From Sphingomonas glacialis (GTDB lineage Bacteria; Pseudomonadota; Alphaproteobacteria; Sphingomonadales; Sphingomonadaceae), in NCBI RefSeq assembly GCF_014653575.1, contig NZ_BNAQ01000010.1, positions 1-64,000 on the forward strand: a stretch of DNA of 64,000 nucleotides, given 5' to 3'. The position numbers were made by a program, and so were the translations under genes. Below the pieces are notes generated by a model. It made no database searches. It saw only the letters and a program-made list of their open reading frames with translations, and was not told where the DNA came from. Positions 8,230 through 17,583 of the stretch are shown here, piece after piece (position 1 is the first letter of the stretch; every line of letters starts with the position of its first letter).

Positions 8230-9910
8230 TTGCATGAGGGCGTGGAGGATGATTCACTCTGCGTCATGGAAGCCGTCATTTCGCCTCTTCCGGATGATAT
8301 CGCAGCGCTCAAGGCGTTGCTTGCTGCCACGATCCAGCGCGCCGACGAGGCTGAGGCGCGCCTCGCCGACGCCGCGGCGCGCGAGAGCGCGACCCAGGCG
8401 ATGATCGCGCACCTCAAGCTGCAGATCGCCAGGCTCAGGCGTGAACAGTGCGGCGCGAGCGCCGAGCGCAGTCGCCGCCTGCTCGAGCAGATGGAGTTGC
8501 AGCTCGAGGACCTTGAAGCGGACGCCGGCACGGACGACCTCGTCGCCGAAGTCGCCGCCGCCAGGGCGACCGGCGTCGCCTCGTTCGAGCGCAAGCGACC
8601 GGCGCGCCAGCCATTCCCCTCCCATCTGCCGCGCGAGCGCTTGGTCATCGCAGCGCCGTGCGCGTGCCCGGCCTGTGGCGGCACCCGCCTGTCGAAGCTC
8701 GGCGAAGATGTGACCGAGACGCTCGAGGTGATCCCGCGCGCGTGGAAGGTCATTCAGACCGTGCGCGAGAGGGTCGCCTGTCGGGACTGTGAGAAGATCA
8801 GCCAGCCGCCGGCACCGTTCCATGTCGTGCCGTGCGGGTGGGCTGGCCCCAGCTTTCTCGCGATGCTCTTGTTCGAGAAGTATGGGCAGCACCAGCCGCT
8901 CAACCGCCAGGCCGAACGGTTCGCCCGCGAAGGCGTGCCGCTCAGCGTCTCCACGCTCGCCGATCAGGTCGGCGCCGCCGCGTTGGCACTCACTCCGCTT
9001 TACAGGCGCATCGAGGCGCATGTCCTCGCCGCCGAGCGGCTGCACGGCGACGACACGACCGTACCGGTCATGGCCAAGGTCAAGACCGATGTCGGTCGAT
9101 TGTGGGTGTACGTCCGCGATGATCGGCCGTTCGCCGGTGCCGGTCCGCCCGCGGCACTGTTCCATTACTCACGCGACCGACGCGGCGAACATCCCCAGGC
9201 TCATCTCGCGACCTGGTCCGGGATCCTGCAAGCCGACGCTTATGGTGGCTATGGTGCGCTGTATCGCGAAGGCCGCTTGCCCGGTCCGGTGCGCGAGGCT
9301 GGTTGCTTCGCGCACGCCCGGCGCAAGTTCTTCGAGCTCGCCGATGTCGCCGGTGCCGCTCGCAAGAAGAGTCGCGGCGAACACGCCGGCATGATCTACC
9401 CTATTGCGCTGGAGGCGGTGCGACGGCTCGACACCCTGTTCGACATCGAGCGTGAGATCAACGGCAAGCCTCCCGCCGATCGCCTGGCCGCGCGGCAGCA
9501 GCTCAGCGCGCCGGTAATGAACGAGCTCCACGCTTGGCTCACCGCCCAGCACGCGACGTTGTCGCGCAACCACGACCTCGCCAAGGCGATCAACTACATG
9601 CTGCGGCCCTGGGGGCGTTCACCCGGTTCCTCGATGATGGCAGAGTCTGCATCTCCAACAATGCCGCCAAGCGTGCGCTTCGCTGCATCCCACTTGGCCG
9701 CAAGGCGTGGTTGTTCTGCGGTTCCGATCGTGGCGGGCAGCGTGCCGCGATCCTTTACACCCTCATCCAGACCGCACGGCTCAGCAACGTCGATCCACAG
9801 GCCTGCTCGCCGACGTCCTCGCCCGTATCGCCGATCATCCCGCCGCTCGGCTAGACGAACTCCTACCCTGGAACTGGTCGCCCGCGAACCAGGTCGCAAA
9901 AGCCGCCTGA
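8230..9910 (+). pseudogene. IS66 transposase TnpC, two frameshifts
   Basis: It starts as copy 2 does (coiled-coil N-terminus, CPACGGTRLSKLGED zinc-binding motif, then the DDE transposase core with LHGDDTTVPV and ADAYGGY). At about 9608-9616 one base is lost relative to copy 2 and the frame changes, so the C-terminal RWGAFTRFLDDGRVC…NNAAERALR part continues one frame away. A second one-base loss near 9804 restores a third frame ending at 9910. A read-through product of 637 residues is possible, but its C-terminus is nonsense until it joins the frame of the next ORF. Probably inactive. Confidence 0.85.
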
Positions 9911-10143
9911 TGGCCGCACCGTCCATGGTGTTCACAAGTCGCTACGCCGCACTTCCACTCCGGGTCGATCTCGACGTCATCGAGGAACTGGCCGACCAGA
10001 TGTCACCCGAAGACGGCCGCCTCAGCGTCATCGCCAGTCTCGACGAAACAGCCGAGTCCGTCACTGCGTTCACGCGACGGGGCCTCGACCGCCTCGGCGA
10101 AATGCTCGATGATCGACGCTCGCAGGTTAAGCGGGATAGCTGA
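9910..10143 (+). CDS. small fourth ORF of the IS66 element
   Basis: 77 residues starting at an ATG that overlaps the tnpC stop (TGATG). The sequence (MVFTSRYAALPLRVDLDVIE, LDETAESVTAFTRRGLDRLGEM) is about 75% identical to the equivalent ORF at 51709, so it is maintained as protein while third positions vary. It lies inside the right inverted repeat and is part of the IS. Function unknown. Because of the second frameshift in tnpC, ribosomes reading the 8230 frame continue into this protein as a fusion. Confidence 0.6.
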   Translation: MAAPSMVFTSRYAALPLRVDLDVIEELADQMSPEDGRLSVIASLDETAESVTAFTRRGLDRLGEMLDDRRSQVKRDS

Positions 10144-10198
10144 GGTAACGCGGCCCTCGCCGGATGAATACGTCTCCAAGTACGCTTTCCCTCTCCTA

Positions 10199-10474
10199 TC
10201 AGTGCTTCTTGTCCATCTTGCCGTCATTCATAATGCCATCCTCGCTTATCATGTCCGGGTGCATTCTCATCATCTTCATGCACGTCCGGTTCTTCGTCAT
10301 CATGTGATGTGACATCTTCTTGCACCGGTTCATGCTCGCCATCTGCGACTTTGTTATTTTCATGCCGGCCGGCTGCATGCCGCCGGAACTCATCATGCCG
10401 TTTTGCGCGAAAGCCGGCGCGCCCGTTGCAAGCACGAGGGCAATGGACCCAAGGGCAAGTTTCTTGAGAATCAT
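10199..10474 (-). CDS. small secreted Met/His/Cys-rich protein
   Basis: 91 residues with a clear signal peptide (KKLALGSIALVLATGAPAFA, cleavage near 23). The mature part of about 68 residues holds roughly 17 methionines, several histidines and two cysteines (MNRCKKMSHHMMTKNRTCMK). Met- and His-rich periplasmic proteins often bind copper or silver; this is inference, supported only by a copper-type ATPase elsewhere in the island. ATG 10474 is preceded by AGGAGGAAAGC, a strong ribosome site. It lies next to the right end of IS66 copy 1. Confidence 0.75.
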   Translation of the reverse strand: MILKKLALGSIALVLATGAPAFAQNGMMSSGGMQPAGMKITKSQMASMNRCKKMSHHMMTKNRTCMKMMRMHPDMISEDGIMNDGKMDKKH

Positions 10475-10820
10475 GCTTTCCTCCTAGATTGGTCGAAAAG
10501 GGCATGCCGAACAAGACGGGGATCGCCGGTGTCGAGCGATGCTGGATCGGCCTTTTATCAAGCGCATCATACGACCCGAAGTTCCGCCATTTCGGCATGG
10601 CAGATCAGTTCTACCGCCTACCGCAGGCTACTCGCCACCGGCAGATGCGCATCGCATCATAAGTCAGCCCACTTCCTCCAGCGTGGCGCGTTCCGCGTGA
10701 ACGCCGGGCAACTCAACGACGCACCTTCTGAACCAATCGTTGAAGGAGCTGACGCGGCGACGTGGCTGGCCTTCTATTGCGTCCGCCCATGACCAGCCGG
10801 TCAACGGTTCAGTTGCAGCG
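10475..10820. other. intergenic, no gene seen
   Basis: 346 bp between two minus-strand genes. No convincing ORF, hairpin or copy of the stress-island element was found. It should carry the promoter of the Met-rich protein gene and the 3' untranslated part of the chaperone operon. Confidence 0.4.
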
Positions 10821-11153
10821 TCATCGGCCGGACCGCCGCTCGGCAATCACTTGGAGTACCCGGTGCAGGCCAGCAGGCTCCGTTTCAGCGATTGCGACGC
10901 CAATCTCAAGGAGGTGACGGCGCACGTCATAGAGTTGATCAAGCAGCAAGAGGACGACCGGCAACGCGGCCTCGTTGACGTCCAGTTCCTGGCGCAGTTC
11001 GTAGATGAGATGCACGCGCGCAATATCGATTTCTTCGAACACATATCGTCCATCCGCCCGCTCGGGTTTGACCCAGCTGTTGGCGATCCAACGCGCCAGA
11101 TCCGCGTCTTCGAGGCCGTCGACATCGCGGACAAGTAGGTCGAAGCTCATCAT
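10821..11153 (-). CDS. cbpM: chaperone modulator CbpM
   Basis: 110 residues, starting with MMSFDLLVRDVDGLEDADLARWIANSWVKP-like sequence: a MerR-type helical domain of the CbpM/YccA family that binds the J domain of CbpA and restrains its co-chaperone activity. A further helix (RVHLIYELRQELDVNEAALP) and a C-terminal LLDQLYDVRRHL segment fit the family length of about 100. The start overlaps the stop of the cbpA gene, the usual cbpA-cbpM arrangement. ATG 11153 or the adjacent ATG 11150 could be used. Confidence 0.85.
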   Translation of the reverse strand: MMSFDLLVRDVDGLEDADLARWIANSWVKPERADGRYVFEEIDIARVHLIYELRQELDVNEAALPVVLLLLDQLYDVRRHLLEIGVAIAETEPAGLHRVLQVIAERRSGR

Positions 11154-12076
11154 GCCACGCTCTCCATTTTGCCCCTCGGATTGACGACGTCGTGCGGTTT
11201 CCAATCCCTGACGAAATCGCTCAGCGCGTCATCGGGTTTGCCGATCATGACGCGCAGCGTCGCATAGAGATCGCCCGCGGCATGGCCGGGGGATTGCGGA
11301 ACACCCCGACCCCGCAGCCTGAGTTCGGTCCCGCTATCGGACCCGGGTGGAATCTGCATCTTGACCGGGCCTCGCGGAGTTTTCACCTCAATGGGACCAC
11401 CGAGCACGGCCTCCGACAGCGATATCGGCAATGTCACTGTTATGTCCTGGCCGCGGCGCTCGAAGAAGGGGTGCGGTGCGACATGAATTTCAATGAGCGC
11501 GTCACCGACCTTCCCCCCATTGCGACCGGGTCCGCCCTGCCCGCGTAGCCGCATCACCAGCCCTTCAGTGGCTCCCGGTGGGATCTTCACGTCGAGAACC
11601 CGACCGTCGGGCAATGTGAGCCGGCGTGTTGCACCGTTGACGGCTTCAAGAAAGTCAGTCGTGAGGACATAGCGTTCGTCGCTGCCGTCAGTCCGAAACG
11701 CGCCGCCGGGTCGCCTGCCACCACCGAACATTGACCCAAAGATGTCGCCAAGATCACCGGCGTCCCAGCTCCCCTGCCCGCCCGCACCCCGGCTATAGCG
11801 ATCACCGGCGGTGCCGTCGGCATGCTCACGGTAGGACGGGCGCTGCGCGCGCTCCTGCCCCGCCGCGTCGATTTCGCCGCGATCATATTGCGCGCGCTTC
11901 TCGGGATCGGACAGCAGGGCGTTGGCGGCAGCAATCTGTTTGAAGAGTTCTTCGGCCTTGGGACTGCCGGGGTTGAGGTCGGGATGATGCTGCTTGGCAA
12001 GCTTGCGATACGCCTTGCGGATGGCGTCCTGGCTGGCGTCGCTGGCAACGCCCAGCGTTTTGTAGGGGTCGTCCAC
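11150..12076 (-). CDS. cbpA: DnaJ-family co-chaperone CbpA
   Basis: About 308 residues: J domain at 1-65 with the HPD motif at 31-33, a Gly-rich linker (SWDAGDLGDIFGSMFGGGRR), and two DnaJ C-terminal beta domains without the cysteine zinc finger, as in CbpA/type II J proteins. It stimulates DnaK ATPase and delivers substrates. I prefer GTG 12076 as start because GGAAAGGG stands 4-5 bases before it and the J domain then begins at once (VDDPYKTLGV); an upstream ATG at 12118 is in frame. It follows the flavoprotein gene by 52 bp on the same strand, and cbpM follows with overlap, so the three probably form one operon under element copy 2. Confidence 0.9.
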   Translation of the reverse strand: MDDPYKTLGVASDASQDAIRKAYRKLAKQHHPDLNPGSPKAEELFKQIAAANALLSDPEKRAQYDRGEIDAAGQERAQRPSYREHADGTAGDRYSRGAGGQGSWDAGDLGDIFGSMFGGGRRPGGAFRTDGSDERYVLTTDFLEAVNGATRRLTLPDGRVLDVKIPPGATEGLVMRLRGQGGPGRNGGKVGDALIEIHVAPHPFFERRGQDITVTLPISLSEAVLGGPIEVKTPRGPVKMQIPPGSDSGTELRLRGRGVPQSPGHAAGDLYATLRVMIGKPDDALSDFVRDWKPHDVVNPRGKMESVA

Positions 12077-12128
12077 AATTTCCCTTTCCGCGGCGGCTTC
12101 GGCGCCAATCTTGCGCAATCAACGATGC

Positions 12129-13625
12129 TTAAGCGGGCACCGCCACGCGGTCTTCGGCTGCGGCGGGAGTGATGGACACCTCCTTCGACGCATTCATTCC
12201 AGCAATGCGCCCAAAGGCGAAACACTCGCCGATATTGCCGCCGCCCTGGTAGAGAAACGGGTAAATCGATCCGAGTTCACCCGCCGAGTAGAGGCGACCG
12301 ATTGGCGCCCCGTCGGATCCGATCACCCGCGCCTCCTTATCGCGCCGAGGGCCGCCCTGTGTATTGACCAGCGCCGGGGTCAATTCCATCGCATAGAAAG
12401 GCGGCGACACAAGTGCCGCCAAGCTGTCTGGCGTCCGCCCCCAGTCGTGATCCTTGCCCTGCCCGGCTGCCTCGTTGAAGCGGCTGACCGTACGCTCCAG
12501 GGCCTCGGGCGAAATGTCGATCAGGCGCGCGAGCTCGGCCACCGTATCGGCTTTCTTGATCCAGCCTTTTTCGATCTCCCGCAGATTGTCGTCGCTCCAG
12601 TCGTAATAGTTGCCGTGAACGACATCCCAGTCGGTGGTGGCCTTGCCGATATGCCCGGACAGTCGGTACGGCTCGTCGAAAATCATATGGATGGGCGTCG
12701 GCAGCGTCTGCTGCTGCCACACACCGTGTCGCTCGACCTTGCCGTGAAAGTCGCCAACTGAGCAGGGTTCGCCCTCCATCGTGAAGCGGGAGCCATCCGC
12801 TGCCACGAAGAGATAGCTCCTGCCGTGCGGAAGGTTCAGCCATTGCGCGACCGGGATCTCCGGCGCCTTGAACGCGAGGATGGGGCCCGAGACATTGTTC
12901 ATGTGCCACAGCTCGGCACCGATCTCGGACGCCATCCGGATGCCGTCGCCGGTATTATAGGGCGTCCCGACCGGATAGAGGTTCGGCAGCCCATCGACGA
13001 AGGTCCGAAGCATCGTTGGATTGGCTTCGAACCCGCCACAGGTCAGGATCACAGCGCGGCGCGCGCGGATGGAAACGCTTTTGCCGTCACGCTCCGCGAT
13101 CACGCCAACCACGTCTGCGCCATCCTTGACCAACGCGAAGGCAGGCGTCTGATAGGAAATGGCGATGGGTCGGCACGCGACGGCCGCCTCGATCACGCGC
13201 CACAGGCGCTCGCCCCCTATCGGTCCATCGCCATTTTTCAGGACGCGGACGCATGCCGCGCCGTCTGCCTGCGGGAACTCCACATAAGGCATCTCGACCG
13301 GCGTCATGCCGAGGCCCTCGAGCCATGCCTTGTTCGCATGCATCTCCGTCGCCCAGACCGCGATCATGGCGTCCGGAATATTGTCGAGATACGGCCCGGC
13401 AAGCGCCCTGAAATAGGCAGCGCCCTGTGCGACGTCGGAAGGCCAGAAGACGATATTGGCGGACACCCGGCTGTTGCCACCCTTATGCGCCTCGGGTGCC
13501 TTTTCGAGCAGGACCACTTTCGCACCCGTGTCACAGGCCGTGATCGCGGCAGTCGCGCCGGCAAAGCCATAGCCGATGACGACGATATCTGTCTCTTCGT
13601 CCCATGTGGTCGGTACATCGATCAT
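12129..13625 (-). CDS. FAD-dependent oxidoreductase, fumarate reductase/succinate dehydrogenase flavoprotein family
   Basis: 498 residues. The N-terminal dinucleotide fold is DIVVIGYGFAGATAAITACDTGAKVVLLEK (GxGxxG plus acidic strand end). The HKGGNSRVSANIVFW segment, the CGGFEANPTML region and the late YSAGELGSIYPFLYQGGGNIGECFAFGRIAG segment place it in the FAD_binding_2 family with fumarate reductases, 3-ketosteroid dehydrogenases and tricarballylate dehydrogenase. The substrate cannot be told. A signal peptide is absent, so it is cytoplasmic. ATG 13625 was selected over the 13676 frame because it directly precedes the fold. It heads an operon with cbpA and cbpM. Confidence 0.8.
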   Translation of the reverse strand: MIDVPTTWDEETDIVVIGYGFAGATAAITACDTGAKVVLLEKAPEAHKGGNSRVSANIVFWPSDVAQGAAYFRALAGPYLDNIPDAMIAVWATEMHANKAWLEGLGMTPVEMPYVEFPQADGAACVRVLKNGDGPIGGERLWRVIEAAVACRPIAISYQTPAFALVKDGADVVGVIAERDGKSVSIRARRAVILTCGGFEANPTMLRTFVDGLPNLYPVGTPYNTGDGIRMASEIGAELWHMNNVSGPILAFKAPEIPVAQWLNLPHGRSYLFVAADGSRFTMEGEPCSVGDFHGKVERHGVWQQQTLPTPIHMIFDEPYRLSGHIGKATTDWDVVHGNYYDWSDDNLREIEKGWIKKADTVAELARLIDISPEALERTVSRFNEAAGQGKDHDWGRTPDSLAALVSPPFYAMELTPALVNTQGGPRRDKEARVIGSDGAPIGRLYSAGELGSIYPFLYQGGGNIGECFAFGRIAGMNASKEVSITPAAAEDRVAVPA

Positions 13626-13728
13626 CGTGTTTCCATCTCGGTAGCGGGACCGTTTGGCGACCCCGGCATCTGGCAAAGGCGCTGAGTTCCTCGCGCGACG
13701 TTGCGGGTGGGGAGGGTCGATCGAAAGC

Positions 13729-13748
13729 GTCGGAATCTACCTACGGGG
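13729..13748 (-). promoter_or_regulatory. stress-island promoter element, copy 2
   Basis: On the minus strand it reads CCCCGTAGGTAGATTCCGAC, facing the flavoprotein-cbpA-cbpM operon, about 104 bp from the flavoprotein start. It matches SGTAGWTTCCGA throughout. Confidence 0.7.
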
Positions 13749-13775
13749 CGGCGCCCTCAGCGCCCGGTCGCCGCC

Positions 13776-14681
13776 TCAAGCGGCCGGCACCCTGGGCAAC
13801 GCATTGTGGACGGCGGTCGCGGCGATCGCCGCCTCGCCGTTTGCGACGCTGATCTGGTTGAGCCCGCGGACAAGGTCCCCGGCCGCATACAGGCCGGTGA
13901 CCGACGTTTCCTGATGCGCGCTGACAAACAGACGGCCCGCATCGTCCATCCGCGCTCCGAGCGAAGCGGCCAGATCGCTTTGCGCGGTCGTACCGAACGC
14001 CGTGTAGACCACGTCAAAGCTGTGCGATTGGCCATCAGCGGCACAGAAAGCGGCAACGCCATGCTCCTGCATCTCGATCGCCTCAGAGCCGATCTGCAGA
14101 ATCTCGATGCCGTTCTGGATCAAATGCTCGTGCGTCGGATAGGTCAAGGCGACATCGCCGACCAACAATAGCGTCAGCTTGCTCGAATAGGTTCTGAGGA
14201 AGAGCGCCTCAGTCGCGGCATGGGGGCCGTTGCCCAGCACGGCGATACGCTTGTCCCGGCTCTCATAGCCGTCGCAGATCGGACATGTCCGTATCAGACC
14301 ACTCTTAACGGCATCGGCCAGATGCGGCACCGGCGGCTTGTTCTCGACCACGCCGGTTGCGAGGATAACGGTCTGCGCCGAGATCGTTCGCCCCTCCAAC
14401 TCCGCGAGAAATCCGCTCTCGTCGCGCCAGCGCAGGGTGCGCACATAGCCTTTCTCCGGCGTGCAGCCATAAAGCTGCACCTGCTGACGCAGGTGGTCAT
14501 GGTACGTCGGGCCCGAAATTCCTTCTGGAAAACCCGGGATATTGTGGCTGAGCGTGATCCATTCGGCGCGACTCCACCCGCCGTCGATCACCACGACCCG
14601 GCGCTCGAATCGCGCCAGATAGAGCGCCGCGGTCAGGCCCGCAGGCCCGCCACCAATGATCAGACAGTCCAGGGCAAGCAT
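13776..14681 (-). CDS. thioredoxin reductase-like NAD(P)/FAD oxidoreductase
   Basis: 301 residues. It has an N-terminal FAD fold (DCLIIGGGPAGLTAALYLARFERRVVVID), a redox pair C133-P-I-C136 followed by DGYE, a second dinucleotide fold (KRIAVLGNGPHAATEALFL) and the C-terminal GLYAAGDLVRGLNQISVANGEAA segment of the pyridine nucleotide-disulfide oxidoreductase class. Thioredoxin reductases use CATC; CPIC with a following DGYE marks a related branch whose electron acceptor may be different. Cytoplasmic. It is transcribed divergently from grpE, with an element copy serving each direction in the 279-bp gap. Confidence 0.8.
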   Translation of the reverse strand: MLALDCLIIGGGPAGLTAALYLARFERRVVVIDGGWSRAEWITLSHNIPGFPEGISGPTYHDHLRQQVQLYGCTPEKGYVRTLRWRDESGFLAELEGRTISAQTVILATGVVENKPPVPHLADAVKSGLIRTCPICDGYESRDKRIAVLGNGPHAATEALFLRTYSSKLTLLLVGDVALTYPTHEHLIQNGIEILQIGSEAIEMQEHGVAAFCAADGQSHSFDVVYTAFGTTAQSDLAASLGARMDDAGRLFVSAHQETSVTGLYAAGDLVRGLNQISVANGEAAIAATAVHNALPRVPAA

Positions 14682-14760
14682 TGTGCAAACTCCGATACGC
14701 AGCGAGCGAGCGACCGCTAAGTCTGCTTCGGGTTGGCTGCATCGGGGATCCCCCGGAAGC

Positions 14761-14780
14761 GGCGGAAACTACCTAGTCGG
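14761..14780 (-). promoter_or_regulatory. stress-island promoter element, copy 3
   Basis: Minus-strand reading CCGACTAGGTAGTTTCCGCC, 80 bp from the thioredoxin reductase-like gene start and facing it. Confidence 0.7.
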
Positions 14781-14854
14781 TATCGGGGACAGAACCGTCG
14801 CACTCCGTTCCGGATGAAGCCCGTCCAACGACAACGTCACAATGGCATCGCAGC

Positions 14855-14874
14855 CGGTGCGTAGTTTCCGATCC
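14855..14874 (+). promoter_or_regulatory. stress-island promoter element, copy 4
   Basis: Plus-strand reading CGGTGCGTAGTTTCCGATCC, about 87 bp upstream of grpE and facing it. With copy 3 it forms a back-to-back pair in the divergent promoter region. Confidence 0.7.
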
Positions 14875-14960
14875 TGCCGGAAGAGCTGTTGCCTGGCCTA
14901 CATCCAAGGGGCCGGTTCGCGCACGCTCCGTACGCGCTTGCCGGGTTTTGCAGGGATGAA

Positions 14961-15560
14961 ATGATGATCACCGATCACGAGAAAACCCGGCAGGACGCAG
15001 AGACATCCCACGAAGACTCAGTATGGACCGAACCTACCGGCGAAGCTGCTCCCGATGGGGGGGGCGCCGGCCGGATCGCGCACCTAGAGACAGCGCTTGC
15101 CGAAATGCGCGAGCGCTGGGTTCGCTCCGAGGCAGAGAATGCCAACGTCCGATCCCGCGCCAAACGAGACTTGGACGACATGCGACACTTCGCGATCGAG
15201 ACATTCGCGCGCGATGTCGTAGAGGCTGCCGAGAATCTCCGGCGCGGGCGCGAGACATTGCCCCCGGTTTCGGATGAGGAAGCTCCGAGCATCGCCGGAA
15301 TACGGGCAGGTTTGACCGAAACCGAGCGCGGCTTTGTCGCCCTGCTCGATCGGAACGGAATCAAGCGGGTCGATCCTACCGGCACCGCGTTCGATCCAAA
15401 TCTGCATCAGGCGATGGCGGAGTTGGTCGCCGACGGACAGACGCCGGGTACAATCCTTCAGGCGCTCTCGCCCACCTGGACGCTCAACGGCAGATTACTG
15501 CGCCCGGCCATGGTCGTCGTTGCCAAACCCCCGACCGACAACCCCGCACAGCCTCGCTAG
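14961..15560 (+). CDS. grpE: nucleotide exchange factor GrpE
   Basis: 199 residues. It has an acidic N-terminus, then a long coiled-coil helix (ALAEMRERWVRSEAENANVRSR), then the FAIETFARDVVEAAENLRRG segment and the C-terminal beta domain with DPTGTAFDPNLHQAMAE (family F-[DN]P-x-x-H-[EQ]A signature). GrpE releases ADP from DnaK. ATG 14961 (MMITDHEK) is preceded by AGGGATGA; the frame upstream to 14889 lacks similarity. It is followed by dnaK 113 bp downstream, forming a second plasmid-borne chaperone set. An extra copy to a chromosomal grpE is expected. Confidence 0.92.
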   Translation: MMITDHEKTRQDAETSHEDSVWTEPTGEAAPDGGGAGRIAHLETALAEMRERWVRSEAENANVRSRAKRDLDDMRHFAIETFARDVVEAAENLRRGRETLPPVSDEEAPSIAGIRAGLTETERGFVALLDRNGIKRVDPTGTAFDPNLHQAMAELVADGQTPGTILQALSPTWTLNGRLLRPAMVVVAKPPTDNPAQPR

Positions 15561-15672
15561 GCGATCGAACCGAGTCAGGTTTGCGGCGTCTCGCCCGATC
15601 GCTCTCAACACAGCTTCCGCCACGTCAATTTGCCCCTCTCTCCTGCATCAGCCAGCCATAAGGACCACGATC

Positions 15673-17583
15673 ATGAGCAAAGTCATCGGAATCGATCTCG
15701 GCACCACCAATTCGTGCGTTGCCGTCATGGATGGCAAGGAAACGCGCGTCATCGAAAACAGCGAAGGTGCGCGGACCACGCCCAGCATCGTCGCCTTTGC
15801 CGAGAACGGCGAACGGCTCGTCGGCCAGGCCGCCAAGCGGCAGTCGATCACCAACCCGGCAAACACCATCTATTCCGTCAAGCGTCTAATGGGGCGGCGG
15901 TACGATGACCCGGTCGCAGCAAAGGACAAGAGCCTGGTCCCCTACGCCATCGTCAGTGGTGACAATGGCGATGCCTGGGTAGAGACACGCGGCCGGAAAT
16001 ATCCGCCGTCGCAAATTAGCGCGTTCATCCTGGGCAAGATGAAAGAAACAGCGGAAGCCTATCTCGGCGAGGCCGTGACGCAGGCGGTCATCACCGTCCC
16101 GGCCTATTTCAACGACGCCCAGCGCCAGGCAACGAAGGATGCTGGCCGCATTGCCGGCCTCGAGGTCCTGCGCATCATCAACGAGCCGACCGCGGCGGCG
16201 CTCGCCTACGGCCTGGACAAGAAGACCAGTGGGCGGATCGCGGTGTACGATCTCGGCGGCGGGACTTTCGACATTTCGATCCTCGAAATCGGCGACGGGG
16301 TGTTTGAGGTCAAGAGCACCAACGGGGACACCTTCCTCGGGGGCGAAGATTTCGACGTCCGCGTCATCGATTTCCTAGCAACGGAGTTCCAGAAGGAGCA
16401 AGGCATCGACCTGCGCACCGACAAGCTCGCCTTGCAGCGGCTCAAGGAGGCGGCCGAGAAGGCAAAGATCGAGCTGTCATCGGCCAAGGAGACGGAGATC
16501 AACCTCCCCTTCATCACCGCAGATGCATCGGGCCCGAAGCACCTCCTGATCAAGCTGACACGGGCGAAGCTCGAAGCGTTGGTCGACGACCTGATCCAGC
16601 GTACGATGGAGCCGTGCAAAGCTGCGCTCAAGGATGCCGGCGTGACGGCGGCCGACATAGATGAGGTCGTGCTCGTCGGCGGAATGACGCGCATGCCCAA
16701 GGTGATCGAGGTCGTACGCGCGTTCTTTGGCAAGGAACCCGCCCGTAACGTCAATCCCGATGAGGTGGTGGCGATCGGTGCGGCGATCCAGGGTGCGGTC
16801 CTGCGCGGCGACGTCAAGGATGTGCTGCTGCTCGACGTGACCCCGCTCAGCCTCGGGATCGAGACGCTTGGCGGCGTGTTCACCCGGCTGATCGATCGCA
16901 ACACGACCATCCCGAGCAAGAAGAGCCAGACCTTCTCGACTGCCGATGACAATCAATCCGCCGTGACGATCAAGGTCTTCCAGGGCGAGCGCGAAATGGC
17001 CGTCGACAACAAGGCGCTCGGCAATTTCGACCTGACGGGCATACAGCCCGCCCCGCGCGGCATGCCGCAGATCGAGGTGACGTTCGACATTGATGCAAAC
17101 GGAATCGTCGCTGTCCAGGCCAAGGACAAGGCTACCGGAAAGGAACAGCAGATCCGCATCCAGGCCAATGGCGGCCTTGGCGATGCCGATATCGAACGCA
17201 TGGTGATGGAAGCTGCGACCAATGCCGAGGCCGACAAGGTACGGCGGGGATTCGTCGAAGCGAAGAACAAGGCAGATGCGCTGACTCACCAGGTCGAACG
17301 CACGCTAGCCCAACATGGTGACGGCATCGCCGCCGGCGACCGAGCCGATGGTCGGGCCGCGCTCGACGCTGTGCGAACCGCCATCGAAGCGGGTGTTGAA
17401 CCCGGCCTCGTTCAGGCCACCGAGCATCTGGCGGAAGTGGCGGTCCGGATCGAGGACGCCGTGCAGAAGGCTGCCGCCACCGGCTCTTCGGGAGCCGAGG
17501 CGGGCGAACCTTCGTCAGGCCCGTCAAACGAGCACGCGGTGGATGCAGAGTTCGAAGATGTCAGTCCGGGCGCGGGACGATGA
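15673..17583 (+). CDS. dnaK: Hsp70 chaperone DnaK
   Basis: 636 residues, full length. The ATPase domain begins VIGIDLGTTNSCVAV and includes VYDLGGGTFDISILEIGDGV and VLVGGMTRMPKVIEVV; the substrate domain includes LLLDVTPLSLGIETLGGVFT and NTTIPSKKSQTFSTADDNQ. The C-terminal tail is EFEDVSPGAGR rather than the canonical EEVD-like acidic end. ATG 15673 is the family start. It works with GrpE upstream and probably CbpA of the divergent operon; no DnaJ of the zinc-finger type is present. The stop overlaps the next small gene (ATGA). Confidence 0.95.
   Translation: MSKVIGIDLGTTNSCVAVMDGKETRVIENSEGARTTPSIVAFAENGERLVGQAAKRQSITNPANTIYSVKRLMGRRYDDPVAAKDKSLVPYAIVSGDNGDAWVETRGRKYPPSQISAFILGKMKETAEAYLGEAVTQAVITVPAYFNDAQRQATKDAGRIAGLEVLRIINEPTAAALAYGLDKKTSGRIAVYDLGGGTFDISILEIGDGVFEVKSTNGDTFLGGEDFDVRVIDFLATEFQKEQGIDLRTDKLALQRLKEAAEKAKIELSSAKETEINLPFITADASGPKHLLIKLTRAKLEALVDDLIQRTMEPCKAALKDAGVTAADIDEVVLVGGMTRMPKVIEVVRAFFGKEPARNVNPDEVVAIGAAIQGAVLRGDVKDVLLLDVTPLSLGIETLGGVFTRLIDRNTTIPSKKSQTFSTADDNQSAVTIKVFQGEREMAVDNKALGNFDLTGIQPAPRGMPQIEVTFDIDANGIVAVQAKDKATGKEQQIRIQANGGLGDADIERMVMEAATNAEADKVRRGFVEAKNKADALTHQVERTLAQHGDGIAAGDRADGRAALDAVRTAIEAGVEPGLVQATEHLAEVAVRIEDAVQKAAATGSSGAEAGEPSSGPSNEHAVDAEFEDVSPGAGR

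Larger units (their letters stand above)
7677..10171 (+). mobile_element. IS66-family element, copy 1 (5' truncated, damaged)
   Basis: From 7677 to 9607 it is identical to copy 2 at 49474-51404 by direct comparison; after 9608 it differs at many positions and has two single-base deletions. The left end and the first part of tnpA are missing, replaced by the IS3 end. The right inverted repeat is present (…CCTCGCCGGATGAATAC ending at 10171). It holds a tnpA fragment, an intact tnpB, a broken tnpC and a fourth small ORF. Confidence 0.9.

Noticed and set aside
8254..9165. Long minus-strand open frames in the IS66 copies (also 50051-50962, 7683-8753, 49480-50550)
   Set aside because: They mirror the tnpC/tnpB codons in high-GC DNA and show no protein family.
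10740..11138. Plus-strand open frame over cbpM
   Set aside because: Antisense shadow of the recognised cbpM gene.
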